Of a stretch of 64,000 nt of DNA, positions 33,680 to 40,261 are shown in pieces. The position numbers and the translations under genes were made by a program. The notes under the pieces are model-generated. The model ran no database searches, was not told the DNA's origin, and worked only from the letters and a program-made list of their open reading frames with translations. The stretch is from Actinomyces sp. oral taxon 171 str. F0337 (GTDB lineage Bacteria; Actinomycetota; Actinomycetes; Actinomycetales; Actinomycetaceae): NCBI RefSeq assembly GCF_005696555.1, contig NZ_CP040005.1, forward strand, positions 62,001-126,000, written 5' to 3'. Numbering within the stretch: the stretch's first letter is position 1; the number at the start of each line of letters is the position of its first letter.

Positions 33680-33829
33680 TGACTGGCGGTTGAGGCGGCA
33701 GCTCACACGTCGCCCCGACGGCGGTGAGCAGGTCGAGGCGCCCGCACCGTGTCTTCGGCGGTTTGCTCGCACCGGCATCCTCCCGGTAGGCTGCCCGTGC
33801 GTCCTTCGGTGGAGCCGTGGGAAGGCGAT

Positions 33830-33916
33830 GGAGATGTCGCATAGTGGCCTAGTGCGCCTCCCTGCTAAGGAGGTTGGGGTGGAAGCCCCTCGGGAGTTCG
33901 AATCTCCCCATCTCCG
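33830..33916 (+). tRNA. tRNA-Ser (GCU)
   Basis: 87-base class II tRNA without encoded CCA. Acceptor GGAGATG pairs with CATCTCC, discriminator G, anticodon GCT at 33864-33866 in stem CCTCC/GGAGG, long variable arm, T-loop GTTCGAATC. The 33680-34129 gap contains only this tRNA and its terminator. Confidence 0.96.
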
Positions 33917-33928
33917 CCGGATTGATGA

Positions 33929-33956
33929 GCCCCGGTGCGAAGCGGCGTGCCGGGGC
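33929..33956 (+). terminator. Hairpin after tRNA-Ser(GCU)
   Basis: GCCCCGG (33929-33935) pairs with CCGGGGC (33950-33956), starting 13 bases beyond the tRNA; flanking GATGAG/CTCGTC extends the stem imperfectly. No strong T-run. Confidence 0.6.
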
Positions 33957-34129
33957 CTCGTCGTCCCCGGGGCGTCCGTCGCGGCGGCCCCGGCGGCTCC
34001 CCAGTGGCTGAATGATCCCCGTGAATCGGGTCGCGATCGGGCGTTCGCCTCTGGCCGATCGGGGTGCCTGCGTGTCTTCATGCGTCGATCCGGGATAGCG
34101 TGATGCTGTACTCGACTGAGAGGGAACTC

Positions 34130-35443
34130 ATGTCTGACCACGACGCAACCCAGCCGCCGACCGCCGGCTCGCCCCGCCCCGATCAGGGCGACGAGTTCAA
34201 CGCCCGGACCGTCCTCATCAACCAGGACCTGCTCGACGCTGCGCGCGCCGAGCAGCAGGCCACTGGGCAGGCGCCCGGCTCCGCCCCTGGCGCTGCGCCC
34301 GGCGCCCAGGCAGGATCGTGGCGCCCCGTTCAGCCCGACCTGCCGGCCGGGCCTCCTCCTGAGGAGCAGACGCGCGCCTACTCCGCACATGCCGCACAGG
34401 CGGCAGCCCAGCCCGGTGCGGCGTCGGCAGACCCCTACCTTCAGGCCGGCTCCTTCACCCAGCAGGGAGGGGCGAGCCAGCCGGGCCAGCCCAGTCAGCC
34501 CTCACAGTTCGGCCAGCCCGACCCGGCCGGGAGTGCCGGATTCGGAGCCCCCGCCTCGCCCTTCCAGCCCGAGCAGCCGAACGCGCAGCATGCCGCCCAG
34601 CCGGCGCCCTACAGCCAGCCGGTACAGCCCGCCTGGGGCGGGCCCACGGCCGACGACGGCGTCGCAGCCGCAGCAGCAGCCGCGGCGTCGCCCTTCGACC
34701 AGTCCGCCCCCGGCATCCCCTCGGCTCCGGGCACCTCCTCGGCCCCCGCCGCCGGTGCGGCTCCAGGGACCGAGGCGAGTCGGGAGACCCTGCACTGGCA
34801 GGGGCAGCAGCCGCAGGCCCAGCCGGCAGGCCTGCAGGACCAGCAGCCCTTCGCCCAGCAGCCCGCCCCGCACTCGCACCCCTTCAGTGGGGGCCGTCAG
34901 GACGGGGACGTCGGCATGTCCTCGGTCTTCCCCACGGCGACCGCGCGCGCTGAGGCCGAGCAGGCCACGGAGGCCTTCGCCCCCGACGCGACACAGGCGG
35001 TCACCCAGTCCGCGCCGTCGTCCTCAGCCTTCGCGTCGCAGGGCTCGGCGCCCCAGTGGGGCTCAGCCCCCTCCTCCGACGCCGCAGCCGGGCAGGCCCC
35101 GTCCTTCCCCGACATGGCTCCTCCTGCGGCGGGCTCGCCGTTCGCGCGTCCGGCAGGAGGCGGAGCGCTGGCGGCGGCGCGGTCTGAGGAGTCTGAGAGC
35201 GCGGACTCCGTCGGCAGCTGGATGCTGACGATCCTGCTGGCGGGCATCCCGTTGTTCGGGCTCATCTACATGCTGATCCTGGCCTTCGGCAGCGGCCACT
35301 CCGCCAGCAAGAGGAACTGGGCAAAGGCCACTCTCATCTGGGCGGTCATCGGTGCCGTCCTGAGCATCCTCTTCGTCGTCGTGCTCGGTGCACTTGGCTG
35401 GACGTTCAACGCCGGGAGTGCCGGAGGCACTGGCGTCGGATAG
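34130..35443 (+). CDS. Pro/Gln/Ala-rich protein with C-terminal membrane domain
   Basis: 437-residue protein. Residues 1-355 are low complexity, rich in Ala, Pro, Gln, Ser and Gly, with no fold apparent. The last 80 hold two transmembrane helices (WMLTILLAGIPLFGLIYMLI and LIWAVIGAVLSILFVVVLGA) separated by a short basic loop. Such architecture is common in actinobacterial envelope-associated proteins with a long cytoplasmic disordered arm. No catalytic domain. ATG 34130 has GAGAGGGA upstream. Function unknown. Confidence 0.8.
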   Translation: MSDHDATQPPTAGSPRPDQGDEFNARTVLINQDLLDAARAEQQATGQAPGSAPGAAPGAQAGSWRPVQPDLPAGPPPEEQTRAYSAHAAQAAAQPGAASADPYLQAGSFTQQGGASQPGQPSQPSQFGQPDPAGSAGFGAPASPFQPEQPNAQHAAQPAPYSQPVQPAWGGPTADDGVAAAAAAAASPFDQSAPGIPSAPGTSSAPAAGAAPGTEASRETLHWQGQQPQAQPAGLQDQQPFAQQPAPHSHPFSGGRQDGDVGMSSVFPTATARAEAEQATEAFAPDATQAVTQSAPSSSAFASQGSAPQWGSAPSSDAAAGQAPSFPDMAPPAAGSPFARPAGGGALAAARSEESESADSVGSWMLTILLAGIPLFGLIYMLILAFGSGHSASKRNWAKATLIWAVIGAVLSILFVVVLGALGWTFNAGSAGGTGVG

Positions 35444-35487
35444 AAGCCCAGTGGCTCGAAGGTGAGCACCGCTGCCACAGCAGCGCC

Positions 35488-35531
35488 CACAGGGCCGGAG
35501 CCCCGTCGTCGGCGGGGACTCCGGCCCTGTG
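35488..35531 (+). terminator. Strong hairpin terminator
   Basis: CACAGGGCCGGAG (35488-35500) pairs with CTCCGGCCCTGTG (35519-35531); further CCCC/GGGG pairing continues inward. It lies 45 bases after the preceding gene. Confidence 0.8.
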
Positions 35532-35603
35532 CCCATCCTCACGGGGAACGGATTTGTCCCCTGGGTGGACGCTGAGTAGTGTTCTACCCGTCGGCAACGA
35601 CAT

Positions 35604-35679
35604 GCGCCTGTAGCTCAACGGATAGAGCATCTGACTACGGATCAGAAGGTTGGGGGTTCGAATCCCTTCGGGCGCACCA
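35604..35679 (+). tRNA. tRNA-Arg (ACG)
   Basis: 76-base cloverleaf with encoded CCA. Acceptor GCGCCTG/CGGGCGC (one G-U), D-arm TAGCTCAACGGATAGAGCA, anticodon ACG at 35637-35639, T-loop GGTTCGAATCC. Confidence 0.97.
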
Positions 35680-35720
35680 ACACCCCGTCATCGGCTGAAC
35701 AGTCGGAGCCGGGGTGTTTT
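35680..35720 (+). terminator. Rho-independent terminator of tRNA-Arg
   Basis: ACACCCCG (35680-35687) pairs with CGGGGTGT (35710-35717) and is followed by TTT. A classical intrinsic terminator directly after the tRNA. Confidence 0.88.
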
Positions 35721-35813
35721 CCATGTCCGGCACTCCCCGACCCCGACGACGCGGCCCACCAGTAGCTGCCGGCGGGCCGCCCTCGGTGTTCCGGGTTCCG
35801 GCTCAGTCCGTGG

Positions 35814-37022
35814 TCAGGCGCCGGCGGCCTCGAAGGCCTGGGCCAGGTCCGCGATGAGGTCGTCGACGTGCTCGATGCCGACGCTCAGGCGCATGAGCCG
35901 GTCGCTCAACCCGTAGGAGGCGCGCACCTCGACCGGAACGTCCGCGTGCGTCTGCACCGACGGGCACGTCACCAGCGACTCCACGCCGCCCAGTGACTCG
36001 GCGAAGGTGAACACCCGCACTGAGGCCAGGAAGCGGGCCACGTCCACCGACTCGGCCAGGTCGAAGCTCACCATGCCCGAGTGCCCCGGGTAGAGCACCC
36101 GTGTCACGTACGGGCTCGAACGCAGGAACTGTGCGATCGCAGTGGCGTTGGCCTCGTGGCGCTCCATGCGCAGTGCCAGGGTCTTCAGGCCGCGCAGCAG
36201 CAGGAAGCAGTCGAAGGGCCCCAGCGTCGCCCCGGTCGTGTTGAGCCGGTAGTTCAGCCGCTCGGCCAGGGCGTCGTCGGTCACCACGGCCACGCCCGCC
36301 ATGACGTCGTTGTGCCCGCCCAGGTACTTCGTGCCCGAGTGGACGACGACGTCGGCCCCCAGCTCCAGGGGCCGCTGCACCACCGGGGTGTAGAAGGTGT
36401 TGTCCACCACCAGCCTCGCCCCGGCGGCGTGGGCCAGCTCGGCCGCCTCGGGGATCGCGATCTCCTCCATCATCGGGTTCGTGGGCGTCTCGATGATGAC
36501 CAGGTCGGCCGGGTCGGCCAGCGCCCCGCGCAGACCCTCGATGCCCAGGACGAAGTCGACGTCGGCCGCCCCTTCCTCGGCCAGGACCTCCAGGAAGCGG
36601 AAGGAGCCGCCGTACAGGTCCCGCAGCGCCACGATCCGGCTGCCGTGCGGCGCCAGCGTGCGGGTCACCAGCTCCAGGGCCGCCATCCCCGAGGACAGGG
36701 CGAAGGCGGCCGTCCCGCCCTCCAGGCGGGCCAGGGCGTCCTGCAGGACGTCGCGGGTGGGGCTGGCCGTGCGCGTGTAGTCGTAGCCCGTCGACTCGCC
36801 CAGGCCCGGGTGGCCGTAGGCGGTCGACAGGTGGATCGGTGTTGTGATCGCGCCCGTGGCCGGGTCGGTCCCGGTGCCCGAGCGCACCAGCAGCGTCTCC
36901 AGACGGAGCTGTGGGTCCGGGGCCGACGACGTCGGGTGGTGGTGAACTGGGAAGGTGCGGGCGGCCGGCGGCTCGGGACACTCGGGGCGAGTGGCGGGCT
37001 GGGGTGCGGACGGACTGGTCAT
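35814..37022 (-). CDS. metB: Cystathionine gamma-synthase/lyase-type PLP enzyme
   Basis: 402-residue Cys/Met-metabolism PLP enzyme. The PLP-binding lysine is in VHSGTKYLGGHNDV, with YDYTRTASPTRDVLQDALA and FALSSGMAALELV further up. The family makes cystathionine from acyl-homoserine and cysteine, or cleaves it; members cannot be separated by motif alone, so the symbol is the best guess. ATG 37022 is preceded by GGAGAAAG. It follows patB by 131 bases on the same strand, and together the two suit transsulfuration toward homocysteine. The open frame extends far upstream but that part is the patB shadow. Confidence 0.88.
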   Translation of the reverse strand: MTSPSAPQPATRPECPEPPAARTFPVHHHPTSSAPDPQLRLETLLVRSGTGTDPATGAITTPIHLSTAYGHPGLGESTGYDYTRTASPTRDVLQDALARLEGGTAAFALSSGMAALELVTRTLAPHGSRIVALRDLYGGSFRFLEVLAEEGAADVDFVLGIEGLRGALADPADLVIIETPTNPMMEEIAIPEAAELAHAAGARLVVDNTFYTPVVQRPLELGADVVVHSGTKYLGGHNDVMAGVAVVTDDALAERLNYRLNTTGATLGPFDCFLLLRGLKTLALRMERHEANATAIAQFLRSSPYVTRVLYPGHSGMVSFDLAESVDVARFLASVRVFTFAESLGGVESLVTCPSVQTHADVPVEVRASYGLSDRLMRLSVGIEHVDDLIADLAQAFEAAGA

Positions 37023-37153
37023 GAGTGCTTTCTCCTCATGGGCGGGGGAGCGGCGGGAAGGAATGATGGCTGACGGTGGACGGCGACGCGGGTGGTGGCC
37101 GGTGACCGGACGCCTGCGGGCCGGCCCGCTTGGCGCGGCCCGGGCGAAGCGGC

Positions 37154-38563
37154 TCAGGCGGACAGGGCGGCGGGGCCCTGCCCGGCATGCTCTGCATGCT
37201 CTGCGGCGCGCGCGGTCACGGCGGCCACCGCCGCCTCCAGCCGGTCCAGGGCGGCGTCGAGGGTGGCGCGGGGGCAGGCGACGTTGATGCGGGTGAAGCC
37301 CTCGCCGCCGGCGCCGAAGATCCGGCCGTCGTCGAGCCAGAGGCCGGCCTCGTGGAGCATGACCTCGTCGAGCCGCTCGGGCTCGAGCCCGGCGGCCTGA
37401 AGGAATCCCGAGCAGTCCAGCCACAGCAGGTAGGTGCCCTCGCAGGGGGCGGCCTCGATCCCCTCGATCCGCTCCAGGCGCGCCTCGACATGGGCCCGGG
37501 CGGCGGCGATGTGCTCGCGCAGGGCGTCGAGCCAGGCGTCCCCGCTCTCGTAGGCGGCCCGGCAGGCCGTCAGGCCCAGGGTATTGGGCTGGGAGTAGCC
37601 GGTGGTGGCCAGCTCTCGGCGGAAGGCCCTGCGCAGACGGGCGTCGGCGATGAGGATGTTGGCGACCTGCAGACCCGCCAGGTTGAAGGACTTCGACGGC
37701 GAGGTGCAGGTGATCGTGTGCGCGGCGGCCGCCTCGCCCAGGGAGGCGAAGGGGGTCGTCGCGAAGCCCGGCAGGGCCAGGTCGGCGTGGATCTCGTCGG
37801 CCACGACGACGACGCCGTGGCGGGACGTGACCTCCTCCAGGGCCGCGAGCTCCTCCCGGCTCCAGACCCGGCCGACCGGGTTGTGCGGGTTGCACAGGAG
37901 CAGCAGGCGCGCACCGGTCGCCTCGATGCTCTCCTCCAGGGCGCCCAGGTCGCGGCGGTAGACGCCGTCGGCGTCACGCACGAGGGGGACGGCGGCCACG
38001 GTGCGCCCGTTGACCTCGACGACGTCGCGGAAGGGGTAGTAGACGGGCTCCTCGATGAGGACCGCCTCGCCCGGCGCGGTCAGGGCGCGCACGGCCAGGG
38101 CCAGGGCCGGGACGACGCCGGGGGTCACGGTGTTCCACTCGGCCTCCACCTGCCAGCCGTAGCGGCGGGAGAACCAGCCGGTCAGGGCCGCCCGGTAGGC
38201 GTCGTCGGGCTCGGAGTAGCCGAAGATGCCGTGTCGGGTGCGCCACAGCAGGGCGCTGGTGACGGCCGGCGCGGTGGCGTGGTCCATGTCCGCCACCCAC
38301 AGGGGCAGGACGTCCTCGGGGCGGCCGCGCTTGACGGCGGAGTCCCACTTGAGGCTGGCCGTGCCGCGGCGGTCGGGGACCGCGTCGAAGGCGGCCGGGT
38401 CAACGGCGGGGGCGGTGAGGAGGGCGGAGCGGTCCGCCGAGGCGAAGGCTGCTGCGGGGGAGGAGGTGGCAGGCGCCTGAGGGGCCTGGAGGTCCGGGCG
38501 GGCCGGACAGGTGGAGTCGGCGGAGTCGCTGGAGCTGGAGACGGGGCTGAGGTGGGCGTGCAT
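37154..38563 (-). CDS. patB: MalY/PatB-type cystathionine beta-lyase
   Basis: 469-residue fold-type I aminotransferase-like enzyme. LPLWVADMDHATAPAV, NPHNPVGRVW and the PLP lysine in TSPSKSFNLAGLQ are typical of MalY/PatB C-S lyases, which split cystathionine into homocysteine, pyruvate and ammonia. An N-terminal extension of about 65 residues, Ser/Ala-rich, precedes the conserved part; the start may be later. It is the first long gene behind a structured leader with a Met-rich leader peptide, and metB follows. The operon probably makes homocysteine for methionine. Confidence 0.88.
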   Translation of the reverse strand: MHAHLSPVSSSSDSADSTCPARPDLQAPQAPATSSPAAAFASADRSALLTAPAVDPAAFDAVPDRRGTASLKWDSAVKRGRPEDVLPLWVADMDHATAPAVTSALLWRTRHGIFGYSEPDDAYRAALTGWFSRRYGWQVEAEWNTVTPGVVPALALAVRALTAPGEAVLIEEPVYYPFRDVVEVNGRTVAAVPLVRDADGVYRRDLGALEESIEATGARLLLLCNPHNPVGRVWSREELAALEEVTSRHGVVVVADEIHADLALPGFATTPFASLGEAAAAHTITCTSPSKSFNLAGLQVANILIADARLRRAFRRELATTGYSQPNTLGLTACRAAYESGDAWLDALREHIAAARAHVEARLERIEGIEAAPCEGTYLLWLDCSGFLQAAGLEPERLDEVMLHEAGLWLDDGRIFGAGGEGFTRINVACPRATLDAALDRLEAAVAAVTARAAEHAEHAGQGPAALSA

Positions 38564-38643
38564 GACAGAAGGTCCTCTCGGGTCCCCTGGGGGCGTGACA
38601 CTCGCGAGCGCAAGGCGGCTGCTGCGGCGTCGGGCTCAGGGGC

Positions 38644-38786
38644 GGCCGGCGCGCGGGCCGGCCGAGGCGGCGGGTTCTCAAGGGATGAACACGGGGGCGT
38701 TGGGGCCTCCGCGGAGTACGACGAGCCGGTTTCAAGCGGCTCGGACTCTCACCGTTACGTGTCAGACAGCGACGGCTGGCGCTGTC
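38644..38786 (-). promoter_or_regulatory. Structured leader RNA of patB-metB
   Basis: Between the leader peptide and patB three perfect hairpins occur: GACAGCG/CGCTGTC (38765-38786, overlapping the leader stop), CGAGCCG/CGGCTCG with loop CTTGAAAC (38722-38743), and GGCCGGC/GCCGGCC (38644-38663). On the RNA strand, GAGAGTCCGAGCC and TTGAAACCGGC recall SAM-I riboswitch pieces, but the invariant GGCAACC is missing, so no known riboswitch is assigned. Attenuation coupled to leader translation is the better model. Confidence 0.5.
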
Positions 38787-38859
38787 AGCGCATGCACATT
38801 CGACCCTCGCCAAGGGTGCGCACCATCATCGCGCGGGCCTGGGGCGAAAGAGTCGTCAT
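38785..38859 (-). CDS. Met-rich leader peptide upstream of patB
   Basis: 24-residue open frame, MTTLSPQARAMMVRTLG... ending RMCMR and stop. Five Met plus one Cys in 24 residues, two pairs next to each other near the end, is highly enriched. A -10 element lies 7 bases before the ATG, predicting a leaderless start. The stop codon sits in the first hairpin of the leader. The genes downstream make and use homocysteine/cystathionine, so ribosome stalling at Met/Cys codons when these are scarce could switch the downstream structure. It resembles the small Cys-containing leader peptides placed before sulfur genes in other actinobacteria. Confidence 0.6.
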   Translation of the reverse strand: MTTLSPQARAMMVRTLGEGRMCMR

Positions 38860-38866
38860 GGCGGTG

Positions 38867-38872
38867 AGCATA
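38867..38872 (-). promoter_or_regulatory. -10 element for leader peptide
   Basis: TATGCT on the minus strand; exactly seven bases separate it from the leader ATG at 38859. A -35 is not clear (TGGCGC with an 18-base spacer is the best match). Confidence 0.45.
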
Positions 38873-38988
38873 GCGGGAGCACCGCAGCCGGCGCCACCTC
38901 GTCCCGCACTGCATCGCCTCGGCAGTGAATCGGCTCATGGGGAAGACGATCCATATATTTAATCTGGACGGTTTTTGTAGCATGCTCT

Positions 38989-39030
38989 GACAGTGTCGGC
39001 CACCGTGGCGCCGCGGGGGCCGACACTGTC
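38989..39030. repeat. 13-base inverted repeat upstream of esterase gene
   Basis: GACAGTGTCGGCC (38989-39001) and GGCCGACACTGTC (39018-39030) are perfect complements with a 16-base loop. Lying 90 bases before the esterase start and outside both divergent genes, it may be an operator or a 5'-UTR hairpin. Confidence 0.55.
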
Positions 39031-39119
39031 CGCCTCCACCGGCTGGTTGAGGCGCATTCCGCGAGAGCGATTCATCGCTCCTCTCCAGCACCGTCACAAG
39101 ACAAGGAGCTGTCCACCCG

Positions 39120-40121
39120 ATGAACCAGACATCAGATCAATTCGCGCCCCAGGGCTCGGCGCGCCCCGTGCGCGGCCGGGCGATCAACCGACGCAGCATG
39201 CTCAAGGGAGTGGGTGGGGCCGCCGCCCTCGCCGCCGTGGGCACCGGAGTGTCCGTCGCCGCTGCGGCGCCCGCCCAGGCCGCCGGCCTGAACGTCGTCG
39301 AGCACCAGGACGGCGGCCGGATGCAGTACTACCGGTTCGCCACTCCGTCCATCAGCACCAACCCTGCCGTCAACGTGCTGCTGCCCGACGGTTACAACCC
39401 CTCGCGCCACTACCCGGTGCTCTACCTCCTCCACGGAGGCGGCGTCGGCGCCGACTTCAGGGCCTTCGACAACGAGGGCATCCGGGACCTGACCGCAGGG
39501 CGTGAACTCATCGTTGTCATGCCCGACGGCGGCTCGGCCGGCTGGTACTGCAACCCGGTCGCCTCCAACGCCGGGCCCCGGAACTGGGAGACCTTCCACA
39601 TCAACGAGCTCATCCCCTGGGTGGACTCCACCTTCAGCACCATTGCCGAGTTCTCCGGACGGGCCGTCTCCGGCTTCTCCATGGGCGGCTTCGGGGCACT
39701 GAAGTACACGGCCAAGTACCACGGCCACTTCGCCTCCGTCTCCAGCCACTCCGGACCCTCGGACCTGCGCGGTCCGGACGGTTCCAAGATCACCCACTGG
39801 GCGAATGCGAGCTCCGCGCTCGTCGAGCTCAAGGGGGCCATGGTCTACGGGGCTCCCTGGGATGAGGCGCGCGTGACCGCGGACAACCCGATGGAGAACA
39901 TCGAGAAGTACCGGGGTAAGCGCATCTTCCTCGTCTCCGGTGTCGATATCGACATCAACGAGAGCAACGTCCTGCCGACGCAGAGGAACTTCGGTGGAGC
40001 GCTGAAGGCGGCGGGTATTCCTCACGAGCGTTTCGAGGATGCCGGCGGCCACATCGTGCGCCGGGAGCGGATGCAGCAGGACATCGATGGCATCATCGCC
40101 CACCTGACCAAGGCGGGCTGA
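39120..40121 (+). CDS. Tat-exported esterase, antigen-85/EstD-like
   Basis: 333-residue secreted alpha/beta hydrolase. The signal has INRRSMLKGVGG followed by AAAAPAQAAG, a Tat-type peptide with AxA cleavage near residue 55. The nucleophile elbow is GFSMGG, a histidine candidate is GGHIV near the end, and LYLLHGGG is the oxyanion loop. Members hydrolyse or transfer acyl esters at the cell surface. ATG 39120 follows AAGGAGCTG. The gene is monocistronic, closed by a 19-base-stem terminator. Confidence 0.9.
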   Translation: MNQTSDQFAPQGSARPVRGRAINRRSMLKGVGGAAALAAVGTGVSVAAAAPAQAAGLNVVEHQDGGRMQYYRFATPSISTNPAVNVLLPDGYNPSRHYPVLYLLHGGGVGADFRAFDNEGIRDLTAGRELIVVMPDGGSAGWYCNPVASNAGPRNWETFHINELIPWVDSTFSTIAEFSGRAVSGFSMGGFGALKYTAKYHGHFASVSSHSGPSDLRGPDGSKITHWANASSALVELKGAMVYGAPWDEARVTADNPMENIEKYRGKRIFLVSGVDIDINESNVLPTQRNFGGALKAAGIPHERFEDAGGHIVRRERMQQDIDGIIAHLTKAG

Positions 40122-40182
40122 GGGATCTCCCCTCGTTCTGCGGTCTGTGAGGTCCATTGACGCTGAGTCGTGGACCGGTCAA

Positions 40183-40231
40183 GAGCTCGGCGTCGAGAAC
40201 CGTGAGTTCAGCGGTTCTCGACGCCGAGCTC
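40183..40231. terminator. Bidirectional terminator, esterase and copA
   Basis: Perfect 19-base arms (40183-40201, GAGCTCGGCGTCGAGAACC, and 40213-40231) with an 11-base loop, lying between two convergent genes. Confidence 0.85.
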
Positions 40232-40261
40232 GCATGTACCCTCGGCTTCTCAGCCGGCCGG

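Noticed and set aside
37022..37895. N-terminal extension of metB frame to 37895
   Set aside because: Arg/Pro/Gly-rich shadow of patB; the conserved enzyme begins after ATG 37022 with a ribosome site.
38644..38786. SAM-I or cobalamin riboswitch
   Set aside because: GAGAGTCC and TGAAACC look familiar, but neither GGCAACC nor the B12 box is present.
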